From Firmicutes bacterium ADurb.Bin248 (GTDB taxonomy: Bacteria; Bacillota; Clostridia; Christensenellales; CAG-138): a stretch of 43,632 nt of DNA. The position numbers and the translations under genes were made by a program. The DNA lies in assembly GCA_002069725.1 (NCBI GenBank), contig MWBW01000024.1, positions 1 through 43,632 on the forward strand, written 5' to 3'. The notes beneath the pieces are model-generated. The model saw only the letters and a list, made by a program, of their open reading frames with translations. It ran no database searches and was not told the DNA's origin. Positions 23,610 through 31,053 of this stretch are shown here, piece after piece (within the stretch, counting starts at the first letter, position 1; the number at the start of each line of letters is the position of its first letter).

Positions 23610-23790
23610 TCAAAAAAGTGGCTCCGCCACTTTTTTGAGACTTACACGCTTTGCCTGTTGCTTCGCAACGGCCGGCAAATCGTGAAATGTACGAAAGCCT
23701 GCGGCTTTCATCCGTTTCGGCGCACATGTCGCCGAATCCGGATTGGGCGTCAAGGGGCTGCGGCCCCTTGACAATCCCCGGGGTTTTCAA
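23610..23790. repeat. Array of four palindromes (repeat-element-like)
   Basis: Successive hairpins: TCAAAAAAGTGG-CTCCG-CCACTTTTTTGA (23610-23638), GTTGC-TTC-GCAAC (about 23657-23669), GAAAGCC-TGC-GGCTTTC (about 23699-23715, with flanks) and GTCAAGGGGC-TG-CGGCCCCTTGAC (about 23748-23771). The block lies upstream of the sigma promoter and has no RBS. Its modular GC-loop hairpins look like a dispersed intergenic repeat; a genome search is needed to prove it. The first hairpin has T and A tracts on both sides and could terminate in either direction. Confidence 0.65.
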
Positions 23791-23856
23791 TAAAAGTTAA
23801 CGCCGCGAAATACCCTCGCGGCGCTTGGGATGATTCCGGATTTGATTCGCTGCGCG

Positions 23857-24027
23857 TCAGTACCTGCGCTTGCGCCTGCGCGTGATGCTCATGCCCGCGA
23901 GATCCTGCAGCGCCTCGTATTCCTCCTGCGTGTGCGGCAGGGTCGGCATCATGCCGGTGGTCTCGTTGGCGCTGGCGGTTTGGGCCATGTCGAGGTATTC
24001 CTCGTCGGTCTTTTTCTTCTTTGGCAT
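23857..24027 (-). CDS. Small charged protein, 56 aa
   Basis: Begins MPKKKKTDEEYLDMAQ and ends SITRRRKRRY. It has a GGAGC RBS 7-8 bp before the ATG and typical high-GC codon use. The middle, MMPTLPHTQEEYEALQDLAG, is predicted helical. Lysine-rich start and arginine-rich end suggest a nucleic-acid- or ribosome-associated protein, but I do not recognise the family. It stands alone between the sigma-factor region and phzF-like gene. Confidence 0.7.
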   Translation of the reverse strand: MPKKKKTDEEYLDMAQTASANETTGMMPTLPHTQEEYEALQDLAGMSITRRRKRRY

Positions 24028-24184
24028 GGGAAAGCTCCTTTTTTCTTAGCTTTCATTCTCGCGGCGCGGATTATGCGGCCCTTGCGGCGGCATTTCGCCG
24101 CCGGATCCTTCCGTTTCGCGGACATTTTGGATACAATAGACCGCGGAGGGGATTTGCATCCCGCCGCCGAAAGGAGAACGCTCG

Positions 24185-24979
24185 ATGAAATACTATATCG
24201 TGGACGCTTTTTCGGACCGCGTATTCGCGGGCAATCAGGCGGGCGTATGCATCGCCGGGCGGCCGCTGCGCGCCGCGGTCATGCAGAACATCGCCGCGGA
24301 AAACAACCTCGCGGAAACCGCGTTCGTCACGCCGAACGGAGAGGATTTCGACCTTCGCTGGTTTACGCCCGAGGCCGAGATCGACCTTTGCGGGCACGCC
24401 ACGCTCGCCAGCGCGTTCGTGCTTTCGAATTTCGGGGACAAGAGTCCGGATACGCTGCGCTTCCATACGTTAAGCGGCGTTTTGAGCGTCGTAAAAAAAG
24501 GCGGGCTCTACGAGATGGACTTCCCCGCCAGGGCCCCGGCGCCCGCGCGAATTACGCAGCTCATGGAGCGCGCGCTCGGCCGCGCGCCCATGGAGGCGCA
24601 CCTTTCACGGGATCTGCTGCTGCTCGTCGAGGACGAAAGCTCCGTCCGTTCGCTTTCCCCGGACATGGAGCTCATCCGGCAGATTCCCGAGGGTATGGCC
24701 GTCATCGTGACGGCGAAGGGGGATGAAGTCGATTTCGTGTCGCGCTTCTTCGCGCCCAAGGTGGGCATACCGGAGGACCCGGTGACGGGCTCCTCGCACG
24801 CCACGCTGATCCCGTTCTGGGCGCAGCGTTTGGCAAAAACCTCCATGACGGCGCGGCAGCTTTCGAAGCGCGGCGGCACGCTCTGGTGCGAGTACCGTAT
24901 GGATCGCGTGAAAATCTCAGGCAAGGCCGCGCTCTATCTTTCCGGAGAGATCCTTGAACAGCCCGACTGGTACGCATAA
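24185..24979 (+). CDS. PhzF-family isomerase-like protein
   Basis: A 264-residue protein of the PhzF/diaminopimelate-epimerase fold. Begins MKYYIVDAFSDRVFAGNQAGVC, with the catalytic Glu44 in NNLAETAFV, then FTPEAEIDLCGHATLASAFV and a second half with SRFFAPKVGIPEDPVTGSSHA, the standard pair of active-site loops. Despite the family name, most such proteins outside phenazine clusters have unknown substrates, and there are no phenazine genes here. The start follows GAAAGGAGA. The downstream small gene begins 112 bp later on the same strand. Confidence 0.92.
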   Translation: MKYYIVDAFSDRVFAGNQAGVCIAGRPLRAAVMQNIAAENNLAETAFVTPNGEDFDLRWFTPEAEIDLCGHATLASAFVLSNFGDKSPDTLRFHTLSGVLSVVKKGGLYEMDFPARAPAPARITQLMERALGRAPMEAHLSRDLLLLVEDESSVRSLSPDMELIRQIPEGMAVIVTAKGDEVDFVSRFFAPKVGIPEDPVTGSSHATLIPFWAQRLAKTSMTARQLSKRGGTLWCEYRMDRVKISGKAALYLSGEILEQPDWYA

Positions 24980-25091
24980 AAAGAAAAGCCGCGGATCGCG
25001 AACCCTTCCGCCCCGCTTTCCCGGCACGGCGGGACACCGCCGGGCATCGCCGCGCGGTTTTTCGGGCAAGCTAGGCGCGGAGGTGAGCTTT

Positions 25092-25268
25092 ATGGGACCC
25101 AAATACACGGACATGTACGCCCTTTTCGAGGGCGACGCCGAGGCGCGGCGCTACTTTGAGGATCTGCCGGACTATGTGCGCGAGCAGATCAAGACCCGCG
25201 CGGGCAACGTCAACTCGCTCGCGAGCCTGCAGGATTACGCGGAAAACCTTCTGCGCGGAGACGACTGA
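25092..25268 (+). CDS. Small acidic protein, 58 aa
   Basis: MGPKYTDMYALFEGD at the start, then RYFEDLPDYVREQIKTRAGN and a helical tail. A near-perfect GGAGGTGA lies 6 bp before the ATG at 25092, which supports a real gene even though the upstream frame is open to 24954. No known family is recognised. DLPDYVREQI resembles short helical proteins found beside metabolic genes in Clostridia, but that gives no function. It could share the phzF-like transcript. Confidence 0.65.
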   Translation: MGPKYTDMYALFEGDAEARRYFEDLPDYVREQIKTRAGNVNSLASLQDYAENLLRGDD

Positions 25269-25288
25269 ACAAAAGGGCGAAATGCGAA

Positions 25289-25315
25289 AGCCGGGGCCGT
25301 GGGGCTCCGGCTCTC
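25289..25315 (+). terminator. Weak GC-rich hairpin after the 58-aa gene
   Basis: AGCCGGGGCC and GGGCTCCGGCT pair with a short loop (25289-25315), followed by a few T residues farther on (GATTTTCTT). It lies between convergent genes. Confidence 0.4.
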
Positions 25316-25342
25316 CGATTTTCTTAAAAACGGTTTCGTTTC

Positions 25343-26356
25343 TCATTCGCCCTTCATGCCGATGGCATCCGCCTTGCCGTCGAGGATGTCGATGCTCAGG
25401 CGGATCGACTCGCCTATGGCCGCGTCTATGTCGTCCGGCATGACGCCGAGCGGATCGCAGCCGAGGGATTTGTCGATGTACAGTTCCGCGCACTGGAGAT
25501 CCGCGAACCTGACCATGTCGAGCCCCGGCTCGTTGCCGGCGGCGCGCTGCGCTTTCATGATTTTCCTCACGCCCATGACGTAGAGGAACCTCGGTATGGT
25601 GACGATCCTCTTATCCGGCACGCCCATGTGCTTGTGGACGATTTTGAGGAACTTCACCCATGTGAGGTTCTCGTAGCCGATGGGGTACGCGTTGCCGCCC
25701 GCGTTGCGCTCGAGCGCGCTCGCGATCGCCTGGCCGACCTGCTTGACCGTCACCATGGTCGTGCCGCCCCTGGGGTACATGGTCGCCCCCCTCATGCCGC
25801 GGATCTGCTCGACGAGGAACACCCACACGGGTTTCCTGCCCGGCTGCGCGCCGAAAATATAGGGCAGCTCGAGCACCGCGACGCTGAAGTTCTCATCCGC
25901 GAAGGAAAGCGCCATCTCCTCCTGGTCGGCGCGGCTGCGGATGTAGGGATGCCACCTGGTCAAATGAAGCTTCGGCCAGATCTTCGCGAAATACGTAAAG
26001 TAGGACCCGCAGACGACCGCCCGCTTCACGCCGCACTCCTTGGCGATGCGAAGAAGCCTTTCGAGCGGCGTGATGTTGAACTTTTTGAACATGTCGTAGA
26101 TGGGCGCGGGACCCTCCATGCGCTCGTCCACGCCCGCGGCGAACACGAAGCCCTCGCAGCCCTTCATTTGCTTTTTGAGCTCGGCGTCGCTCATCTCCAT
26201 GAAATTGCCCAGCGTCAGCTTCATCTCAGGCGGAAGCTGAGCGCCCTCCGGAACCGGAGGCAGGGCGATCGAGGAAACGTCGTGCCCGCGCGCGACCAGC
26301 TCCTTCGCGCCCTCGCTCCCCAGAAGCCCCGTGCCGCCGATCATAAACACCTTCAT
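25343..26356 (-). CDS. NAD(P)-dependent epimerase/dehydratase-like protein
   Basis: A 337-residue extended short-chain dehydrogenase. The Rossmann motif MKVFMIGGTGLLGSEGAKELV is at the N-terminus, and GFVFAAGVDERM follows the usual position of the second nucleotide-binding strand. The catalytic Tyr-x-x-x-Lys is not obvious: VCGSYFTYFAKIWP has a Tyr-Phe-Ala-Lys (Y-F-A-K) arrangement that may serve. The second half (YPIGYENLTWVKFLKIVHKHMG) is typical of the substrate-binding lobe. Substrate unknown; single gene. Confidence 0.82.
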   Translation of the reverse strand: MKVFMIGGTGLLGSEGAKELVARGHDVSSIALPPVPEGAQLPPEMKLTLGNFMEMSDAELKKQMKGCEGFVFAAGVDERMEGPAPIYDMFKKFNITPLERLLRIAKECGVKRAVVCGSYFTYFAKIWPKLHLTRWHPYIRSRADQEEMALSFADENFSVAVLELPYIFGAQPGRKPVWVFLVEQIRGMRGATMYPRGGTTMVTVKQVGQAIASALERNAGGNAYPIGYENLTWVKFLKIVHKHMGVPDKRIVTIPRFLYVMGVRKIMKAQRAAGNEPGLDMVRFADLQCAELYIDKSLGCDPLGVMPDDIDAAIGESIRLSIDILDGKADAIGMKGE

Positions 26357-26483
26357 ATTCCGACTCCCCTTTCCTTGGTTTATTCTTTGTAAAACGCGGC
26401 CGAAACCGCATTCCTTTATTTTCCTTTATCATAATACAAAGCGCCGGAATCCGCATCCCGATTTGTTGACGAAATATAAAGAA

Positions 26484-26615
26484 GGCCGATATGGAATCGG
26501 CCTCTACGGTGTTTCTGCTGCTCCCGGGCCGATATGGAATCGGCCTCTACGAGATTTCCGCTGCTCCCGGGCCGATATGGAATCGGCCCCCTACGGTGTT
26601 CGCGCTCGCGGGCGG
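26484..26615. repeat. 43-bp tandem repeat, three copies, each with a palindrome
   Basis: Units begin at 26484, 26527 and 26570 (period exactly 43). Each starts with GGCCGAT-ATGG-AATCGGCC, an inverted repeat, followed by a CTCTACGGTGTTTCTGCTGCTCCCGG-like linker (shown here in part by its key ends CTCTACG and GCTCCCGG). The third unit's linker is diverged. They lie between the epimerase-like gene start and the zinc-ribbon gene stop and do not encode a plausible protein. Confidence 0.85.
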
Positions 26616-26629
26616 TTTTTGATTGCCTG

Positions 26630-27817
26630 TTATTCGCGATCCAGCTTTTTCCCGCACGCGCCGCAGAAAACCGCGCCCGAAGCGAGCTCTTCCCCGCAGG
26701 CTGGACAGCGGCAAACGATGCGCCCGCCCCGATCGGGTTCCTCCCCGCGCGCGGGCCGCGCGGCGCCCGCGCGGCGGTCCGCTTGCACGCCCGCGAGGCG
26801 CGCGTCCATCTGCGCGGCGTAGCCTTCGGCGGGGATGGACGGCTCGGGCGTCTGCCCCGGCTCGCTTCTGTCCGCGGACTGCGCCTTGCGCCGCGCCTTG
26901 CCGCGCGCGGACGCGCGCACGGCGTTGGCGATGGCGCCCGCCGGCGCCCAGATGACATAGCCGCTGCTTCTGCCCGTTTTGGCCGAATAGGCGATCCCGC
27001 CGACGCAAACGAGTATGCTCAGTATGATCCCGAGCGCGTCGGCCGCCTTTTCGGGGATAACGCCCTTATTGCCGAGCATGCGGAAGAAGAACACGGGCAG
27101 CATGCACGCGACGAGCATGGCGACGAGGCTGATGATATCGTCTATGTCCTCGTTCCCCGTCAAATTGATCAGCGCGCCGCCGCCGTTGCCGCCCTTGACC
27201 GCCTTCGGGTCGCCCGCGGTGAACTGCATGCCGTCCACGATGCCCTTCATGAGGTCCTGCTGCCCGGCCGTGACCTCGCCCAGATAGGAGAACATGGTTA
27301 CGCTGATGTTCCTGTTGTTGTAAATGGTGTAATACTCCAGCAGGTATTCCGTGTAATTGTCCTCGGTATAGCTGTAAAGTATCCTGAGAAATACCGCGCC
27401 GCCGGAATCGTAAGGCTCGCAGACGAGCACCTGCGCGCCGTCGTCGGCATAGCTTTCCTGAATGGACGAGATGGCCTCGTCCAGCTTCTGCTCATTCATA
27501 ACGCTCATGGAAACATAGGCGCTTTTGGTCATCGTGACGGTGATCCCATACTCCCAATCCGCGCCGACGGCCTCGAGGTAGCTGTCGTTCTCCTGCATGA
27601 GATCGAGTATTTCCTGCTGCGTATAGCCGATGAACGCGAGGTCGGGATCGTCCGCCGCGACGCCGCGCGTAAATACCAGCGCGTTTTCCGGCATAGAGAG
27701 CGCGATGTCCAGCCCGTCGAGCGCGTACCATCCGCCGGGCGCGGCAAGCGAAAGCGCAGGCGCGGCGCACAGAACGAGCGCCGCAAGCAATACCGATATT
27801 TTCCTCATCATCCCCAT
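26630..27817 (-). CDS. Secreted/membrane protein with C-terminal zinc ribbon
   Basis: A 395-residue protein. Residues 1-26 are a signal peptide (ISVLLAALVLCAAPALSLA). An outer domain of about 200 residues of unknown fold follows, with repeated acidic and Tyr-rich segments. Then come two membrane segments (about 233-254 and 268-288), a basic linker rich in Arg/Ala, and a zinc ribbon with CPACGEEL and CGACGKKL (about 372-390) at the end. ATG at 27817, 27811 and 27808 are all possible starts. Such zinc-ribbon membrane proteins in Clostridia are of unknown function. No operon partner: the next gene upstream is divergent. Confidence 0.75.
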   Translation of the reverse strand: MGMMRKISVLLAALVLCAAPALSLAAPGGWYALDGLDIALSMPENALVFTRGVAADDPDLAFIGYTQQEILDLMQENDSYLEAVGADWEYGITVTMTKSAYVSMSVMNEQKLDEAISSIQESYADDGAQVLVCEPYDSGGAVFLRILYSYTEDNYTEYLLEYYTIYNNRNISVTMFSYLGEVTAGQQDLMKGIVDGMQFTAGDPKAVKGGNGGGALINLTGNEDIDDIISLVAMLVACMLPVFFFRMLGNKGVIPEKAADALGIILSILVCVGGIAYSAKTGRSSGYVIWAPAGAIANAVRASARGKARRKAQSADRSEPGQTPEPSIPAEGYAAQMDARLAGVQADRRAGAARPARGEEPDRGGRIVCRCPACGEELASGAVFCGACGKKLDRE

Positions 27818-28015
27818 CGTCCCCGAAACCCCCGCACAATGCGCAATATAGTTGAAACAAACGGCGCGCGGACATGTGCTTTTTTTACGATGCGCACAAC
27901 ACGTCGCTTCCTGTCGATTGTATCAAGGCGGGCGGGAACAGTCAAACGGCAGTTTGCGCCAGCGAGTGCAAATTTCGTATAAAATACTATATATTGTGAC
28001 GAACCAAATTCATGA

Positions 28016-28044
28016 TTGCCATTTTTGCGGGCATATTGTATAAT
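28016..28044 (+). promoter_or_regulatory. Promoter of the pyrR-uracil permease unit
   Basis: TTGCCA (28016-28021), a 17-bp spacer and TATAAT (28039-28044), about 140 bp before the pyrR start, leaving room for a leader RNA. Confidence 0.8.
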
Positions 28045-28078
28045 GAACCGATTTAAGTTTTTAAGCTTGGTACCGAGA

Positions 28079-28157
28079 TGCCGGCAAAACGAAAGAAGCG
28101 CGCAATGCCCATATGCGTTCTTTAGCGCCTTGCCGATCAACGGCAAGGTTTTTTTGT
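28079..28157 (+). promoter_or_regulatory. Transcription attenuator ahead of pyrR
   Basis: The terminator is CCTTGCCG-ATCAA-CGGCAAGG (28128-28148) followed by TTTTTTT. Upstream CCGGCAA (28081-28087) can pair with TTGCCG of the terminator's 5' arm, giving an antiterminator. Between them, GAAAGAA..GCG and CGTTCTTT form another hairpin. This is the logic of PyrR-controlled attenuators, but I do not see the canonical PyrR-binding loop, so the exact sensor is uncertain. Confidence 0.75.
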
Positions 28158-28184
28158 AAGGTTTTTTGCGGAAAGGGATCGGAC

Positions 28185-28727
28185 ATGCTCTCATTCAAGG
28201 CGGAACTGATGGACGAAACGGCGATGAGGCGCGCGCTCATGCGCATCTCCCACGAAATCGTCGAGAAGAACAAGGGCGTGGAGGCGCTCTGCCTCGTGGG
28301 CATCCGCCGCCGCGGCGAGCCGCTCGCCCATATCATTTGCGGCAACATCGAAAAGATCGAGGGCGTGCGCGTGCCCTGCGAGAGCGTCGATATCAAGTAT
28401 TACCGCGACGACCTCACGCTCATGAACGAATCCCCCATATGGAGGAAGCCCGACCTTTCCTTCGACGTCACGGGCAAAAGCGTCGTCCTCGTGGACGACG
28501 TGCTTTATACCGGCCGCACGGCGCGCGCGGCCATGGAGGCGGTCATCGCCTGCGGCCGCCCGAAGGTCATACAGCTCGCAGTGCTCGTGGACCGCGGCCA
28601 CAGGGAACTGCCCATCCGCGCCGACTTCGTGGGCAAGAACGTCCCCACCTCGCGAAACGAGCTGGTTGAAGTGCAGATCCCCCCGTTCGACGGGACCACG
28701 CGCGTGTGCCTGATGGATATCAATTGA
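28185..28727 (+). CDS. pyrR: PyrR: pyrimidine attenuator regulator / uracil phosphoribosyltransferase
   Basis: A 180-residue cytoplasmic protein of the PRTase fold. The PRPP-binding motif [13 protein letters not shown] is at residues 100-112, and the N-terminal [21 protein letters not shown] and [10 protein letters not shown] are typical of PyrR. The family binds pyr leader RNA in response to UMP and also makes UMP from uracil and PRPP. Length (about 180) is normal. The start at 28185 has GGAAAGG upstream. It is the first gene after an attenuator and is followed 44 bp later by a uracil permease, the classic arrangement. Confidence 0.96.
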   Translation: MLSFKAELMDETAMRRALMRISHEIVEKNKGVEALCLVGIRRRGEPLAHIICGNIEKIEGVRVPCESVDIKYYRDDLTLMNESPIWRKPDLSFDVTGKSVVLVDDVLYTGRTARAAMEAVIACGRPKVIQLAVLVDRGHRELPIRADFVGKNVPTSRNELVEVQIPPFDGTTRVCLMDIN

Positions 28728-28771
28728 TATGAAATAAATCCAAATCCAAAGAAAAGAGAGGCAAAAAACAA

Positions 28772-30202
28772 GTGGACAAACGGAAAATCGGCTATCTCCC
28801 CGACGAAAAGCCCCCGGTTGGGAAGCTGCTGCTCTACGCGCTGCAGCAGGTCATCGTGATGTTCCCGGCGACCATCGCCGTGGCGCTCATCACGGGCTTC
28901 CAGGTATCCACCACCATCTTCGCGAGCGGCCTGGCGACGCTGTGCTTCACCTTCATCACCGGTAGGAAGCTGCCGCTCTACTACGGCTCGAGCTTCGCGT
29001 ACCTCTCGGCCATTTCAGGCCTCATCGCCGCGCAGGGCTTCCAAAGGACCGCAAGCGGCATACTGCCGGTTGAAGCGATTCAGATCGCGCAGTTCGGCAT
29101 CATCGCTTCGGGTCTCGTTTCCATCGTGGCGGGCTTCCTTGTTAAGTTCGTGGGCCGCGAAGCCGTAGAGAAGGTGCTCCCGCCTGCCGTTACGGGCCCC
29201 GTCGCCATGATCATCGGCCTTACGCTCGCGGGCAACGCCCTTCATGACGCCGCCCCCGCCGTGGCTTCGGGCATGACCGACACGCTGAGCTACTTACCCT
29301 CGCCCGGCAGCACGAATGCGGTCTGGATCGTGTCGCTTGCGACGCTCCTCTCCACGATCTTTTTCTCCAAATACCTCAAGGGTTTTCTGGGCCAGCTCCC
29401 GCTGTTGCTCGGCGCGGCCGTAGGCTGCCTGACGGCGCTATGCGTGCAGCTTCTCGGAGGCGAACACTTCTTCCGCAGCCTGCCTCCCGAGGTGCTCGCG
29501 GCCTCCACGTGGAAGCTTGGCGACGGCAGCATCTTCGCTCTGCCCGCTTTCTCGCTGCCCAAGGTATCGTGGGCGGCGGTCGCGGCCATCATGCCCATCG
29601 CCATCGCCACGATCCCCGAGTCCACCGCGCACGTGTACCAGCTTGACATCTACGTCAACGACGTGGCCCGCGAGAAGGGCGCGACCAAAAAGTACGACAT
29701 GGCCGCGCTGCTTGACCGCAACCTCATTGGCGACGGCGTCTGCGACATGATCTCCGGCTTCGTGGGCGGCCCCGCCGGCACGAACTACGGCGAAAACATC
29801 AGCACCATGGCGATTACCCGCGTATTCAGCGTGCCCGTGCTGATCGCCGCCTCCATCATCGCGATGGTCGTCTCCTGCTTCACGCCGCTCATTGGCGTGA
29901 TCTACGGCATTCCCCTCGCCGTAATCGGCGGACTCGAGATCTACCTCTTCGGAGCGATTGCCGCACAGGGCATCGCGATTTTGATCGATAAGAAGTGCGA
30001 TATGTTCAGCGCCAAGAACATCGCCGTGATTGCCTGCATCATGGTAATCGGCCTCGGCACGAACTACATCTACGGCGGCACGCTCAACCTTTTCGGGCTG
30101 CAGGTTCCCGCCGTCGCCGGCGCGGCAATCTTCGGCATTTTGTTTAACCTGCTTTTGAGCATCGGCGACAAGAAAAAGACCCCGGCAAAAACCGGTGAGT
30201 AA
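28772..30202 (+). CDS. Uracil permease (NCS2 family)
   Basis: A 476-residue membrane protein of the nucleobase:cation symporter-2 (UraA/PyrP) family with about 14 membrane segments. PPVGKLLLYALQQVIVMFPATIAVALI is the first, and the substrate and proton-coupling Glu motifs are seen in ATIPESTAHVYQLD and GPAGTNYGENISTMAITRV. The GTG start at 28772 has an AGAGAGG RBS. Placed after pyrR and under the same attenuator, it should import uracil for salvage when pyrimidines are scarce. Confidence 0.94.
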   Translation: MDKRKIGYLPDEKPPVGKLLLYALQQVIVMFPATIAVALITGFQVSTTIFASGLATLCFTFITGRKLPLYYGSSFAYLSAISGLIAAQGFQRTASGILPVEAIQIAQFGIIASGLVSIVAGFLVKFVGREAVEKVLPPAVTGPVAMIIGLTLAGNALHDAAPAVASGMTDTLSYLPSPGSTNAVWIVSLATLLSTIFFSKYLKGFLGQLPLLLGAAVGCLTALCVQLLGGEHFFRSLPPEVLAASTWKLGDGSIFALPAFSLPKVSWAAVAAIMPIAIATIPESTAHVYQLDIYVNDVAREKGATKKYDMAALLDRNLIGDGVCDMISGFVGGPAGTNYGENISTMAITRVFSVPVLIAASIIAMVVSCFTPLIGVIYGIPLAVIGGLEIYLFGAIAAQGIAILIDKKCDMFSAKNIAVIACIMVIGLGTNYIYGGTLNLFGLQVPAVAGAAIFGILFNLLLSIGDKKKTPAKTGE

Positions 30203-30220
30203 GCAAAAGGCTTTGCACAA

Positions 30221-30256
30221 GGCTCCGCCGGGAATCCCGGCGGAGCCGCTTTTTTA
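30221..30256 (+). terminator. Strong intrinsic terminator after uracil permease
   Basis: GGCTCCGCCGGG-AAT-CCCGGCGGAGCC (30221-30247), a perfect 12-bp stem followed by GCTTTTTT. Confidence 0.95.
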
Positions 30257-30264
30257 ACCGGGCC

Positions 30265-30786
30265 CTATTTCACCGCGATGCAGCAGCTTCGCATGATGTC
30301 GAGCGCCTCCTCGTGCAGCTTGGGCGAAGAGCCCGCGCAGCAGTCCGCGAGCACGGTGATGTCCGCCTTGGGGAAGGCGGCGCGCAGCATCAGGGCGTTG
30401 CTCACGACGCAGATGTCCGTGCACAGGCCGCACAGCACGATCTCCTCGAAGCCGCCGCGCTTTTTGCCGAGCAGCTCCATGAGTTCGACCGAGCCGAACG
30501 CGCCCTTCCCGACGATCTGCGCGCCGCGCTCGTCGAGCGCAGCGGCGATTTCCCCGGGCATCTCCCAGCCCTCGGTGTTCGCGTAGCAGTGCGCGGGGAT
30601 CAGACTGCCCTCGACGATGTCGCGGTAATCCTCCCCATGCGTGTCCATGGTGGCGTACACGAGCCCGTCGAAGCCGCGGATCGCCTCGGCGACCCCGGGC
30701 ACGATCGAGAGCGCTTCCGCGGAGCCGAGCGCGCCCGTGATGAAATCGTTCTGCATGTCCACGACGACGAGCGCCCTGTTTTTCAT
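30265..30786 (-). CDS. Isochorismatase-family hydrolase (nicotinamidase-like)
   Basis: A 173-residue cysteine hydrolase. The triad is visible: Asp10 in VVDMQNDF, Lys94 in VGKGAFGS and the nucleophile Cys126 in LCTDICVVS. Together these match PncA and isochorismatase-type enzymes. PncA-type zinc ligands are suggested by DTHGEDY (Asp48, His50). A nicotinamide-to-nicotinate role in NAD salvage is likely but not proven. Start at 30786 follows GGGG; the promoter is at 30834-30862. Confidence 0.87.
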   Translation of the reverse strand: MKNRALVVVDMQNDFITGALGSAEALSIVPGVAEAIRGFDGLVYATMDTHGEDYRDIVEGSLIPAHCYANTEGWEMPGEIAAALDERGAQIVGKGAFGSVELMELLGKKRGGFEEIVLCGLCTDICVVSNALMLRAAFPKADITVLADCCAGSSPKLHEEALDIMRSCCIAVK

Positions 30787-30833
30787 GAAGAGATGATTCC
30801 CCTTTCCGTGAGAGCACACGCTTTCTTAAGGCA

Positions 30834-30862
30834 ATCATATACAAATGAAGCCCGCGCGTCAA
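30834..30862 (-). promoter_or_regulatory. Promoter of the isochorismatase-family gene
   Basis: On the minus strand TTGACG (30862-30857), 17-bp spacer, TATGAT (30839-30834). Confidence 0.75.
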
Positions 30863-30952
30863 TATCTAGCTGAAGCGGCCGCGGATCGCGCCGCGCCGCT
30901 GACCATAAATGAGGCGCGCGCGTGGCGACGGGGTAAAAAATACGGCGTTTGC

Positions 30953-30980
30953 TTGACATCGTTCCCGGGAAGCATATAAT
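30953..30980 (+). promoter_or_regulatory. Promoter of the MacA/MacB-like exporter operon
   Basis: TTGACA (30953-30958), a 16-bp spacer and TATAAT (30975-30980), both perfect to consensus. The spacer contains the palindrome TTCCCGGGAA (30962-30971), a possible operator. Confidence 0.85.
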
Positions 30981-31053
30981 TCCAAGTAATTGCGGCATAA
31001 TACAGCCCTTTGCCCGCCGCGCGGCGCGGCGGAAACGGATTGCGGAGGAAGAT

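Noticed and set aside
23539..23790. N-terminal extension of the ECF sigma factor
   Set aside because: It crosses hairpin repeats and the promoter; sigma homology begins right after the TTG at 23538.
26484..26615. CRISPR array
   Set aside because: Repeats are contiguous at a 43-bp period with no unique spacers, and no cas genes are present.
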